Shown here in pieces: positions 43,303-52,295 of a stretch of 64,000 nt of DNA (positions are counted from its first letter, which is position 1; every line of letters starts with the position of its first letter). Made by a program: the position numbers and the translations under genes. The notes under the pieces are model-generated. The model had not been told where the DNA came from and did not search any database. It saw only the letters and a list, made by a program, of their open reading frames with translations. The DNA lies in the NCBI GenBank assembly GCA_022821145.1, contig JAJEEE010000070.1, positions 1 through 64,000 of the forward strand. Direction: 5' to 3'. The stretch is from Acidobacteriota bacterium (GTDB taxonomy: Bacteria; Acidobacteriota; Terriglobia; 20CM-2-55-15).

Positions 43303-45234
43303 TCAGCGCACGCCGATCTGCTCCAGCCGCTCCAGCGCCTCGCGCGCGGGTTGGAAACCGGGCTCCAGCTCGAGCGCCCGCCGAAAGTGAACGGCGGCGT
43401 CGGCGAACCGGTCACCGACGGCCAGCGCGTTGCCGAGATTGAAGTGGAATCGCGCGGAGTCCGGTTGGAGCTCCACGGCGCGTTCGAAGTGCGGGATCGC
43501 TTCGTCGATGCGCCCTCGCGAGTATAGCGAGATCCCGAGGTTGGCGTGCGCCGGGGCGAAATCCGGGTTGAGCGTCAACGCGTGCTCGTAGGCGGCGTCG
43601 GCCGCCGCGAACCGCGCCAGGGCGTCGAGCGCATTGGCCTGATTGTAGTGGATGACCTCGTTGAGCGGATCCAGTTCGGCGGCGCGCGCGAACCGCGCGA
43701 CCGCTTCGTCCGGACGGCCCTGGGCCGCGAGCGCGAAACCCAGCGCGCTGAATGTACTGGCGGCCTCGTTTCCGAGACGAATCGCCGCCTCGAGGTGCGG
43801 GATCGCGTCTTCGAACCGGCCGGCCTCCCCGTAGCTGCGTCCCAGTAGCGCCCGGTTCACGGCGGACTGGCCGTCATCGGCGACGCGCGCCTCGGCCATC
43901 GCGATGCTTCCCCGGAGTTCGCGTTCTCGGAAGAGCGCGACGAGGCGTGCGCCGTCCTCGGGCGATGCGGGCAACACCTGCATCATCAATGTCGCCATCT
44001 CGTCCGACGAGTCCGTTCCCCAACGGACGCGGAGCGGTGGGCGTCGTGGGTTCGCCGCGTTTTCGGCCGAGTTGTCGTAGGTGTACCGCATCGTCAACCG
44101 TGTGCCGCGAGGCAACGGGATCGGGCTGGCGTAGCGGTAGTCCTGCTGCCAGCGGAAGTCCCATCGCGGTATGTGGAGCAGCGAACGGACCGCTCCGTCG
44201 GGCAGCGTGGCCGTGACGCGCATTTCCTTGCCCAGATGATGCGCGTGAGGAAACACGCTCAGCAGGTCCACCGCGACCGGGAGCTCGAAGGTCTCGACGA
44301 CGACGTAGTCGCGCTCGCCGGGCGGGATGTCGATCGCCTTGGACTCCATCGTCAACCGGAGCGGCGTTTCCGCCGCCGGCGTCTCGCTGAGGAACAGGCC
44401 GATCCTCGGATGGATCGAATACGGCCGGTCCGACGGCGGGACGTGCACCTCGACGACGAGGTCGGCGCCGCGTGCCAGGCGCCACGGCATGCCCTGGGGC
44501 GAGACGATCGGTCCGCGTCCCGGAGCCCATCCCAGGAACTGGCCGTCGGGGTCCTGGATGTCCCCGTCCCACGACATGGCGTCGAAGCCCGCCCGCCCGT
44601 CCCGGCCATCGCGTCGGCGCGAACCCGACGTGCGGTCCAACCGGATGACGGAATGGTGGATGGGCGCGCCCTCGGTCCGGAACTCGACGGCCCGGACGAA
44701 GACGTCGGACTCCAAACCGGTGGACAGGACCAGGTGGCGGAACGTGTCCTCGGTTCCGGGCTCGAGCGCGAAGGGCGGGTCCACGGACAGCACCCGGTCG
44801 GGTTCGCCGAGCTCCCACCCGTCGGGGAACGACGGCGGATCGGGCCGATCGTCGTCGCCCTCCGGCATCCCGTTCCGGACCCAACGATCGATCGCATCGA
44901 TCTCCGCATCCGTCAGGCGCCGCTCGCCCAGTATCGCGAAATCCCCGGGTTCGGCCAGCCAGCGCGGCATGTAGCGGCTGCGGGTGGCCTCGGCGATGGC
45001 CCGGCCGCGATCGGCGGCGTCCGCGTAGGTCAGCAGCGGGAACGGCGCGGCCTGTCCCGGCCGGTGGCACGACGCGCAGTGGTCGAACAGTATGGGCGCG
45101 ATATCCCGGTTGAACGTCACAGCCGGCGCTTCGACCGGCGATTGCGCGGGCGGAGCGGATGAGCCGTACGCACCGGGGGCGGCCGCGATCAGGAGCGGCA
45201 GCCATGGCAGGGCTCGGATGATTGCAGGTCTCAC
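43303..45234 (-). CDS. Cytochrome c - copper monooxygenase-like - TPR fusion
   Basis: 643 residues with a signal peptide. Residues about 40-130: one haem-c site, HCASCHRPGQAAPFPLLTYA. About 150-400: a PHM/DBH-like copper type II, ascorbate-dependent monooxygenase fold, with IHHSVIRLD, VVEVHVPPSD and FPHAHHLGKEMRV, which supply the paired and single His of the two copper sites; a later Met lies in LTMRYTYDNS. About 470-640: four or five TPR units (EAGRFEDAIPHLEAAIRL, GRIDEAIPHFERAVEL). Predicted periplasmic. GTG start with GAGG at -12. Divergent from the TPR gene at 45331. Activity not shown for this fusion. Confidence 0.8.
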   Translation of the reverse strand: MRPAIIRALPWLPLLIAAAPGAYGSSAPPAQSPVEAPAVTFNRDIAPILFDHCASCHRPGQAAPFPLLTYADAADRGRAIAEATRSRYMPRWLAEPGDFAILGERRLTDAEIDAIDRWVRNGMPEGDDDRPDPPSFPDGWELGEPDRVLSVDPPFALEPGTEDTFRHLVLSTGLESDVFVRAVEFRTEGAPIHHSVIRLDRTSGSRRRDGRDGRAGFDAMSWDGDIQDPDGQFLGWAPGRGPIVSPQGMPWRLARGADLVVEVHVPPSDRPYSIHPRIGLFLSETPAAETPLRLTMESKAIDIPPGERDYVVVETFELPVAVDLLSVFPHAHHLGKEMRVTATLPDGAVRSLLHIPRWDFRWQQDYRYASPIPLPRGTRLTMRYTYDNSAENAANPRRPPLRVRWGTDSSDEMATLMMQVLPASPEDGARLVALFRERELRGSIAMAEARVADDGQSAVNRALLGRSYGEAGRFEDAIPHLEAAIRLGNEAASTFSALGFALAAQGRPDEAVARFARAAELDPLNEVIHYNQANALDALARFAAADAAYEHALTLNPDFAPAHANLGISLYSRGRIDEAIPHFERAVELQPDSARFHFNLGNALAVGDRFADAAVHFRRALELEPGFQPAREALERLEQIGVR

Positions 45235-45330
45235 GGCGTGGCCCTCGCGCCGAGTCTAGTTTCGCACGGAACGGCGTGCCGTTCGGGTGTATCGTACCGG
45301 CAATCGGGTGTGATTGTCGGAGGTGGAGCC

Positions 45331-46350
45331 ATGCGTTGGACACGGGCGGCCGGAATGGCCGTGCTTGCGTTCCTCGTTTCGGGCGCGCCGCGGGGTTGGA
45401 GCCAGCAGGGCGAAGTGGTCGGACGCGTCAACCTGGTTACGGGCGGGGACCCGGGCGTCGTCGTGGTGCAGATCGAGGATCTCCGGGGCAGCCCCCTGGC
45501 GTCGGTCTTCACCGACGAGAAGGGACTCTTCCGTATCACGGGACTGGGCCGTTTGAGCGACAACCTGTTTCTGGTCATCGAGCATGAGGGTTTCGTGCCG
45601 GTCCGGGAGGAGATCGATCTGGGCTTGCGGCAGAGCGCCAACATGATGATCTTCCTCCAGCCGGACACAGGTCCCGCCGCCGGGGAGCGTGCCGGCGTGG
45701 TCGACATACGGGAACTCGCGGCCGACATCCCGGACGAAGCGGTGGAGGCATACGAACGCGCGCTCGAGGCCTCCGGCGACGGAAGGCCCGAGGACGCGAT
45801 CGAGCATCTGAACGCGGCCCTGGAGCGGGCGCCGGACTACTACGACGCCCGGATCAAGCTGGGCGCCGAGCAACTGGCGCTCGACCGGTTTCGCGAGGCG
45901 GAGGCCGCGTTCGCGCGGGCTTACGATCTTCGTCCCGACGGAGAGCTTGCGCCGCTGAACCTGGGCGTGGTGCACTACAGGGAAGGGGACCTGTCGGCCG
46001 CGGGAGGCCGCTTGGAAGACGCCGCCGCGTCGTTCCAGCGCGCGATCGATTTCCTGCAGGAAGCGATCCGGTTGAACCCGCTTTCCGGCGATGCGCACTT
46101 CTATCTCGGCGCCACGCTCTACAAGGCGGGAATCTACGACGCGGCGGAAGAGCTGCTGCACCGTGCCCTGAATCTGGCCGAAGGTCACGCCCAGGCGCGG
46201 CTGACACTCGTGAACCTGTACGCTCGGCAGTCGCGTTTCGACGACGCGCTGGAACAGGCCGAGGCGTTTCTCGAGGAAAACCCCGATTCACCGCAACGCG
46301 CGGCGATCGAGAGAGCGCGCTCGCAGATCGAAGCCGCGTCGGGGCGTTAG
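45331..46350 (+). CDS. Exported TPR protein with N-terminal carboxypeptidase-regulatory-like domain
   Basis: 339 residues. A signal peptide (AAGMAVLAFLVSGAPRGWS) is followed by a beta-sandwich domain (residues 28-110, GRVNLVTGGDPGVVVVQIED, ending MMIFLQPD) like carboxypeptidase regulatory domains. TPR units follow from about residue 150 (PEDAIEHLNAALERAPDYY, FREAEAAFARAYDLRPDGE). Such proteins scaffold complexes in the periplasm or outer membrane. GGAGG lies nine bases before the ATG. It diverges from the cytochrome/copper/TPR fusion and may share its promoter region and partners. It is convergent with the large TonB receptor. Confidence 0.8.
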   Translation: MRWTRAAGMAVLAFLVSGAPRGWSQQGEVVGRVNLVTGGDPGVVVVQIEDLRGSPLASVFTDEKGLFRITGLGRLSDNLFLVIEHEGFVPVREEIDLGLRQSANMMIFLQPDTGPAAGERAGVVDIRELAADIPDEAVEAYERALEASGDGRPEDAIEHLNAALERAPDYYDARIKLGAEQLALDRFREAEAAFARAYDLRPDGELAPLNLGVVHYREGDLSAAGGRLEDAAASFQRAIDFLQEAIRLNPLSGDAHFYLGATLYKAGIYDAAEELLHRALNLAEGHAQARLTLVNLYARQSRFDDALEQAEAFLEENPDSPQRAAIERARSQIEAASGR

Positions 46351-46409
46351 GCGGACCCCCTCGCCGAGGGAGTCCGCCGCCGCCAACCGCCGCCGGGCGG
46401 CGGGAGAGA

Positions 46410-49400
46410 TCAGAAGTCGATCCGGGCGTTGATGGTGAACGTCCGGTTGCCGCTTGCCGACGTGATGGCCCCGAAACCCGACGACCCCATGTTGAGGTTC
46501 GGGTTGCCCCACTGCGGGCTGTTCAGGATGTTGATCGCGTCCGCGCGGATCGTGAAGCTGGTCAACTCGGTCAACTGGATGCGTTTCTGCAACGCCACGT
46601 CCAGCCCGAGAGTTCCCGGACCGCTGAGATAGCGGATGCCGAGCGTCCCGGCCCGGCCCGGCTCGGCGTGCCTCAGGATCACGTTCCCCGAGCTGTCCAC
46701 GATGTCGCGCAGCGAGTAGTGCGCCCCCAGGTTGTCCGGATCCGAGCCGAAATTGACCGGCGCCGGAGCCCGGCTGAGGCCCGTGAAGTACCGGACCCCC
46801 GTGGCCGTGACGTTGACCTCGCCGAAGTCTTTCGGAAGGTTGCCCACCAGGTCGGGCGTCGCCTGCCCGCTGTTGGCCGTCATCGTCCGCGAATCCGCCG
46901 CGATGGACAACGGCGCTCCGGACTGGTAGGTCATGATCGTCGACAACTGCCAACCTTCGACGAAGCGCGCCAGCACGCCGGACGTGTCGCCCAGAACGGC
47001 CCGTCCCGGCCCGAAGGGCAGCTCCCAGGTGCCGTGGGCGTTCCAGGCGTGTGCGCGGTCGAAACCGACGCGGGCCTTGTTGAGGCTCCGGTCGCGTGGA
47101 TTCAGCGTGGCCCGGTTCTCGTTGTCGCTGCCGCCGGTCGATGTGACCGTGCCGGCCGCGTTGCCCAGGGCCTTGGACCAGGTATAGGAGATCTGGCCGG
47201 AGATGCCCTGCGACAGCCGCTTCCGCACCTGGATCTGCAGCGAGTTGTACGTGGAGTTGTCGCCCGTGCCCCAGACCTGGGCGTCGTCGAACTGCGGGCT
47301 GACCATGATGAAGTTCTCGGGAAACCCGTTCCGCCGCAGCAGCCCGCCGGGCGAGCCCGTCCCGGAGCGGGTGCTGTTCATCCACTCGGCCATCTCGGCG
47401 ACTTCGCCGTCGGCGACGAGGTTGTCCGTCGACCCGAAGTCGCGGAGGGCCGAGGATCCGGTGCAGGTCGTGCCGTTGACCACGCCGCAGGTCCCCCGGC
47501 CGAGGTTGATCCCCATCAGCATGGCGTCGAACATGGGCGAGTCGCCGCCCGCGCGCGTCGTGTTGAACGCCTGGAGGAAGGTTTCGCCGCCCCACGAGGC
47601 GAAGATGTCCGGCTCGTTCAGCTCGATCACGTTGAACAGTTGCGTGGCCTTGTTGCCGATGTAGGTCACCTCGAGCGTCAGGTTGCGGGCCAGCTCCCGC
47701 TGGATCGACAGGTTCCAGTTGTACGTGTAAGGCGTCTTGCGGGTGTCCGAGTTGACGTCGAAGTCCTGGACCCGCGTCGTCAGCCGCGCGGGTTCGAACG
47801 GCTGGATCGTCGGCGAGAGCGGGAAGATGTCGCCGACGTTGTCGAAGTCCACGTACATGCCCGGGCTGAACCGCCGGATTTCGACGGATCCGGGGACGTT
47901 GCCGAAGGCCAGTTCGTAATCGAGCACCTCGATGGCTCCCGCGTAGTTCACGGCCGCGCCGCCGCGAACCACGGTCCGGCCGCCATGGAGGGAGTAGCTG
48001 AAGCCGATCGAGGGCGCGAAGTTGTTGCGGTCCTGCGGCCAGAACGTGTCGTCCGGGTTCGGCGAGTTCTTTCCCACCAGCTTGAGCACGGTCACGTTGG
48101 CGAGGTTGTTCTCGCGGTCCCACCAGTCGTCGAAGCCCGATCCGGAGATCGAGAAGATCCCGGCCTCGCCGCGCGTGGTGGAGGTGGCCAGGCCGTTCTG
48201 CTCGAACATGGTCCCGTAGACGTCGTACCGCAGGCCCAGGTTCAGCGTCAGGTTGCTGGTGACGTTCCAGGTGTCCTTGAAATAGAACGCGTAGTCGTTC
48301 TTGTGAAATTCCCGGAATCGCCTGAAATCGCCCCGACCGTAACTGGTCCAGTCCGTCTGCGTGGACGAGCTCAGGACGAATCCCTGCTCGAGCCTCGTGA
48401 TCGAGCCGGCCAGGTCGTTCAGGATGGCCTCGGCATGGTCGGCGTCGCTGGCCTGAAGACCGGGGAAGTTGGCGCTGTTGATGCCGATCACGGGGGCGCC
48501 GCCGCTGCCGAGAATCGCCTCGGGGAACTGCTCCGAGGTCGTGTTCCAGCCGTCGGACCAGTTCCAGAAGTACTCGAAGCCGGCCTTGAAGGAATGGGCC
48601 CCGGTGGTCCAGCTCACGTTCTCGGAGAGCTGATAGCTCGGGCTGTCCTGGCCCCGGGTCGAACCGAAGCCGTGGCCGGCGATGCCGTCGCCCCAGATCG
48701 CGGCTTCCGGTTGAAGCTGCAACCCGTTGTACATCGGCAGGGACTGGAACAATTCGTCGGCCTCGGGGTCGCGGTCGTCGAGCGCGTCGCCGAAACAGCA
48801 TCCCACCTCGAACGGCGACCGGTTGTGCGACGACGTCTTCTTCCAACCCAGGCGAAAGTCGTTGAGCACGGTCGGCGTGATCGTCGAGGTCCACGACGCG
48901 GTCCATATTCCCGGTTCGTTGACGGTCTTTCCGCCGAACCCCGTGGGCCATTGAGGGTTGTCGCTGTTGACTTCGTTCGTCTCGCGGCTGTTGATGAACG
49001 AAGCCCGGTTCGAGTCGTTGATCTGCAGGTCGATGCGGTAGTTGAACTGGTTGCGGTGCGTGTTGTTGCCGACCCGCAGTCCCGCGCCCTGGCCGGTGAT
49101 CCGGCGGGTCCAGGCGTGGCCGGCCGTGTTCAGGCCGTCGCCGACCGTGTAGTCGTTCGGCATCGGCATTTCCTGGAGCGTCCGCTGCATGTAGGCGTTC
49201 GTGCTCGGGCCGGTCCGGTTCGTCTCGCCCGGTACGTCGAAGATGTTGAAGGACCGCAGCCCCGCCGGGTTCAGAACGCTCCCGTTCAGGTCGACCGACG
49301 GGTTCCGGTCCAGGGCGTTGCCGTTCTCGACGCCGTCCATGTACCGGAAGATCCCCTGACGCGCCTGTTCGGTCAGCACGGTGGCGACCACGTCCTCCTT

Positions 49401-50291
49401 CCTGACGTAGCGCTGGTTGTCGACGAGGACGAAGAAGAACAGCCGGTTCCGGAGGATCGGCCCTCCGACGCGGCCTCCGTACTGCGTCCGGTTCAGGTAG
49501 TCCTTGGGCCGGCCGCGCAGGTTGTTGAACCAGTTGTTCGCGTTCATCGCGGCGTTGTTGTTGCTGTAGAACAGGGCCCCGTGGAACTCGTTCGTGCCCG
49601 ACCGCGTCTGGAACGAGACCTGTCCGGAGCCGCGTCCGGCCTCGGCGTCGACCGCGCCCACCACGAGCTGCACCTCTTCGACGAGGTCGGGGCTCGAATA
49701 CGTGGCCGTCAGCGCCCCGGCGCTGGTCAGGTACCGGGTGTCGTTGACGATCATGCCGTCGCGCTCCACGTTCACCGAGCTGGAACGCTGCCCGCCGAAG
49801 CTGTAGCCGACGGCGCCGGCTGTCGTCTGCAACAGGTCGAACACGTCCCGTTCGGCCAGCGGAAGGCTCGTCACCTCGATTTCGGGAAGCACGTCGCCCA
49901 CCGAGGCCGTCGTCGTCGCCAGCAGGACGTCCGCGTCGGCGATGACTTCGACCTCCTGGCCGACCGCGCCCACCGCCAACTCGAAGTTGAGCCGGATCTG
50001 TTGGCTCTGGCTCAGCGTGACGTTCTCGAAGGTCTGCGTCTGGAATCCGGGCAGCGACGCGCTGACGTTGTAGGTCCCCGCCTGCAGGCTCGCGAAGGTG
50101 TAGCTTCCGGTTTCGTTCGAGACGTTGAGCGTCATGATCCCGGTGTTGACGTTGGTCGCGGTGACCTCCACGCCCGGGATCAACGCGCCGGTCTGGTCAC
50201 TGACGGTGCCGATGACGGACGCGCTGAGCTGTGCGAACACCGTCGCCGGGATGATCAAGAGCAGCGAGAACACAAGGAACAAGCGTTTCAT
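46410..50291 (-). CDS. TonB-dependent receptor, carboxypeptidase-regulatory (Oar-like) type
   Basis: 1293 residues. Signal peptide MKRLFLVFSLLLIIPATVFA, then a carboxypeptidase-regulatory domain (residues about 22-110, IGTVSDQTGALIPGVEVTAT), a plug (about 110-250), and a very large 22-strand-type barrel ending TINARIDF, a barrel C-terminus. This is the Oar-like class frequent in Acidobacteriota, importing large or TonB-dependent ligands. GGAGG lies eight bases upstream of the ATG. A 12-bp perfect palindrome is 74 bases upstream of the start. It is convergent with the TPR gene. Ligand unknown. Confidence 0.9.
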   Translation of the reverse strand: MKRLFLVFSLLLIIPATVFAQLSASVIGTVSDQTGALIPGVEVTATNVNTGIMTLNVSNETGSYTFASLQAGTYNVSASLPGFQTQTFENVTLSQSQQIRLNFELAVGAVGQEVEVIADADVLLATTTASVGDVLPEIEVTSLPLAERDVFDLLQTTAGAVGYSFGGQRSSSVNVERDGMIVNDTRYLTSAGALTATYSSPDLVEEVQLVVGAVDAEAGRGSGQVSFQTRSGTNEFHGALFYSNNNAAMNANNWFNNLRGRPKDYLNRTQYGGRVGGPILRNRLFFFVLVDNQRYVRKEDVVATVLTEQARQGIFRYMDGVENGNALDRNPSVDLNGSVLNPAGLRSFNIFDVPGETNRTGPSTNAYMQRTLQEMPMPNDYTVGDGLNTAGHAWTRRITGQGAGLRVGNNTHRNQFNYRIDLQINDSNRASFINSRETNEVNSDNPQWPTGFGGKTVNEPGIWTASWTSTITPTVLNDFRLGWKKTSSHNRSPFEVGCCFGDALDDRDPEADELFQSLPMYNGLQLQPEAAIWGDGIAGHGFGSTRGQDSPSYQLSENVSWTTGAHSFKAGFEYFWNWSDGWNTTSEQFPEAILGSGGAPVIGINSANFPGLQASDADHAEAILNDLAGSITRLEQGFVLSSSTQTDWTSYGRGDFRRFREFHKNDYAFYFKDTWNVTSNLTLNLGLRYDVYGTMFEQNGLATSTTRGEAGIFSISGSGFDDWWDRENNLANVTVLKLVGKNSPNPDDTFWPQDRNNFAPSIGFSYSLHGGRTVVRGGAAVNYAGAIEVLDYELAFGNVPGSVEIRRFSPGMYVDFDNVGDIFPLSPTIQPFEPARLTTRVQDFDVNSDTRKTPYTYNWNLSIQRELARNLTLEVTYIGNKATQLFNVIELNEPDIFASWGGETFLQAFNTTRAGGDSPMFDAMLMGINLGRGTCGVVNGTTCTGSSALRDFGSTDNLVADGEVAEMAEWMNSTRSGTGSPGGLLRRNGFPENFIMVSPQFDDAQVWGTGDNSTYNSLQIQVRKRLSQGISGQISYTWSKALGNAAGTVTSTGGSDNENRATLNPRDRSLNKARVGFDRAHAWNAHGTWELPFGPGRAVLGDTSGVLARFVEGWQLSTIMTYQSGAPLSIAADSRTMTANSGQATPDLVGNLPKDFGEVNVTATGVRYFTGLSRAPAPVNFGSDPDNLGAHYSLRDIVDSSGNVILRHAEPGRAGTLGIRYLSGPGTLGLDVALQKRIQLTELTSFTIRADAINILNSPQWGNPNLNMGSSGFGAITSASGNRTFTINARIDF

Positions 50292-50364
50292 CTGGCGTTC
50301 CTCCATCGAGTGGGACGTTATGGAGCACTCCCGAAACCGCTCGCCGGATCCGGGCCAACCGAGC

Positions 50365-50376
50365 AACGCTAGCGTT
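50365..50376. promoter_or_regulatory. 12-bp palindrome upstream of the TonB receptor
   Basis: AACGCTAGCGTT, a perfect palindrome, 74 bases before the receptor's ATG, and followed on the minus strand by the AT-rich segment TGTAAC. The shape is that of a LacI- or similar family operator. No regulator gene is nearby. Confidence 0.35.
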
Positions 50377-50451
50377 TACAGTCTTGTTACATGGCGCGCG
50401 CCCCGCAGTCAAACAAAAACGGGGTCGCTTTCGGTGGGGGGGAGCGGACCG

Positions 50452-50979
50452 TTACAGGAGCGCCCGGATGGCCTCTTCGAACGTTGCTTTCGGAGCGAAC
50501 CCCGTGTGCGACATGCAGACGCGGCCCTCGCGGTCGATGATGAACGCGGTGGGCAGGCCGATGAGCGGCCCATAGGCGTCCTGGATGTCGTCGCGTCCAC
50601 GTCCCACCAGAACCGGGTAGTTCATCCCCAACTCTTCGGCGTAGGGCCGGAGCTCGTCGACGGAGTCATCGACCGAGATGCCCACGACCTGGAAACCCTG
50701 GGGACCGTACTCGTCGTAGAGCTCGACGAAGCCGGGAATCAGGAACCGGCAGGGCGCGCACCAAGTCGCCCAGAAATCGAGCAGGATCACGCGGCCGGCG
50801 TAGTCCCGGAGCGCGACCGCGTTCCCGTCGATGTCCTCCAACGTGAAGTCGAGGTTCGCGGTCCGTTCGTCGGCTGTGCAGCCGGTTTCGGCTTGCTGAC
50901 CGGCCACGGGGCCGGGACCGGCCGACAGGACGCCCGCGGCGGCCGCGACGGCCGCGACGCGAATCCAGCCCCGGTGCAT
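50452..50979 (-). CDS. TlpA-like thioredoxin/redoxin
   Basis: 175 residues with a signal peptide (AAVAAAAGVLSAGPGPVAG). The redox site is FWATWCAPCRFLIPGF, a WCxxC thioredoxin motif, in a TlpA/ResA fold (DFTLEDIDGNAVALRDYAGR and the ISVDDSVDELRPYAEELGM segment). It is expected to be periplasmic and to act in thiol-disulfide exchange, perhaps in cytochrome c maturation, which suits the many haem-c proteins in the window. It follows the esterase gene with a one-base overlap (TGATG), so it is probably co-translated. Confidence 0.88.
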   Translation of the reverse strand: MHRGWIRVAAVAAAAGVLSAGPGPVAGQQAETGCTADERTANLDFTLEDIDGNAVALRDYAGRVILLDFWATWCAPCRFLIPGFVELYDEYGPQGFQVVGISVDDSVDELRPYAEELGMNYPVLVGRGRDDIQDAYGPLIGLPTAFIIDREGRVCMSHTGFAPKATFEEAIRALL

Positions 50980-52136
50980 CACGGCTCCGCCGTCGGGTCG
51001 CCGCGGAACAATTCGGCGGCGAAAGTGTTCAGGTATCGGCGCCAGTTGATCCAGGTGTGGCCGCCGTCGGTTTCCCGGTACGTCACGTCGAAGCCGTGGC
51101 CGCGGAGCAATTCGACGCTGGCCTCCGTGGTGTCCAGGAGAAAGTCGTCGCGGCCGGTCGCGAACCAGATCCATTCCAGCCCTTCGCGCAGCGAGGCGTC
51201 GTCGAGCGTCGTCCGATGCCGCTCCCGCCATGAGTCGTCCTGGTCGACGGAGAAGATGCCGGAACTGAACACGCCGATGTAGGCGTACTCGTCGAGATCG
51301 GTCATGGACACGTCCAGGGCCTGGGCGCCGCCCATCGACAGCCCGGCGACGGCCGTGTCCGCGCGGTCCGTTCGGACGCGGTAGTTGGCCTCGACGTGGG
51401 GCTTGATGTCGGCGGCGAACTCCTCGACGAACGCGTTCGCCGGTCCATCGGCGCCGCCCCGTCCGCTCGGTCCGGTGTGACCGTGAGGCATGACGACCAC
51501 CATGGGCGTCGCGCCGCCGGACGCGATCAGGTTGTCGAGGATGAATCCCGCCCGTCCCACCGTCGACCAGGAGTCGTCGCTGTCGCCGGCGCCGTGCAGC
51601 AGGTACAAGACCGGATACGTGTCCTCGCCGCGGCCGTAACCGGGCGGCGTGTAGACGTGCATGCGCCGGTGGCGTCCGAGCGTTTCGGAGTAATAGGTCA
51701 CTTCCGACACGGCCCCGTGCGGCACCTCGGCCGTGTCCATGAACGCCGCGCCTTCGACGTGAAACAGGCTCCAGGGCTGATTGTTGGACTCGCTGACGGC
51801 GGGATTGCCCGGGTCCAGCGTCGACACGCCGTCCACGTCGTACCGGTAACGGTAGGCGCCTCCGTCCACCGCCGGCAGCGTCACTTCCCAGACGCCTTCC
51901 GCGTTCGGTTCCATCGCCAACCCGCCGCCGAAGGGCACCCCCGGGATGTCGCCGCCGCTGGTGACCGCCGCCGCCGCCGCGTTGGGGGCGCGCAGCCGGA
52001 ACGTGACGTCGCCGTTTGCCTGGATCTCGGGGGACACGATCCGCGCCGGCGCTTGCTGCGCCGGAACCGCACCCGCGGCCAGACATGCGGCCAGAGCGCA
52101 CACCCACCCGGACACCGACAATCGAACATACGTCAT
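50979..52136 (-). CDS. Exported esterase (Esterase-D/IroE-type)
   Basis: 385 residues with a signal peptide. An N-terminal E-set/CBM48-like domain (about 30-130: VTFRLRAPNAAAAAVTSGGD, RYRYDVDGVSTLDPGN) precedes an alpha/beta hydrolase. The hydrolase has YPVLYLLHGAGDSDDSW, the nucleophile GLSMGGAQAL and a late catalytic His in DGGHTWINWR. This is the layout of feruloyl- and enterobactin-esterase-like proteins. It probably cleaves an ester in the periplasm; in an aromatic-acid context feruloyl-type esters are plausible. ATG 52136 follows GGAGGG. It overlaps the redoxin gene downstream. Confidence 0.82.
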   Translation of the reverse strand: MTYVRLSVSGWVCALAACLAAGAVPAQQAPARIVSPEIQANGDVTFRLRAPNAAAAAVTSGGDIPGVPFGGGLAMEPNAEGVWEVTLPAVDGGAYRYRYDVDGVSTLDPGNPAVSESNNQPWSLFHVEGAAFMDTAEVPHGAVSEVTYYSETLGRHRRMHVYTPPGYGRGEDTYPVLYLLHGAGDSDDSWSTVGRAGFILDNLIASGGATPMVVVMPHGHTGPSGRGGADGPANAFVEEFAADIKPHVEANYRVRTDRADTAVAGLSMGGAQALDVSMTDLDEYAYIGVFSSGIFSVDQDDSWRERHRTTLDDASLREGLEWIWFATGRDDFLLDTTEASVELLRGHGFDVTYRETDGGHTWINWRRYLNTFAAELFRGDPTAEP

Positions 52137-52295
52137 GGCGCCCTCCACTCTCCGTACGCCGCAACCTTACTACGCCGGCGGCGTATCGCGGCGGAATTTG
52201 CGGACGTGCGCCGGCGGCGGCCGATGGTGTAGCATCGTGCGGCGCCATCGACGACAACACGGGTTCCACACGTGGAACCGACGAGGACCGACACC

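Noticed and set aside
46288-48951. Second minus-strand frame within the large TonB receptor gene
   Set aside because: Shadow of the receptor gene, same strand but a different frame, with no recognisable domain.
50292-50451. Terminator between the redoxin and TonB receptor genes
   Set aside because: A T-run (CGTTTTTG on the minus strand) exists, but I found no stem of reasonable length before it.
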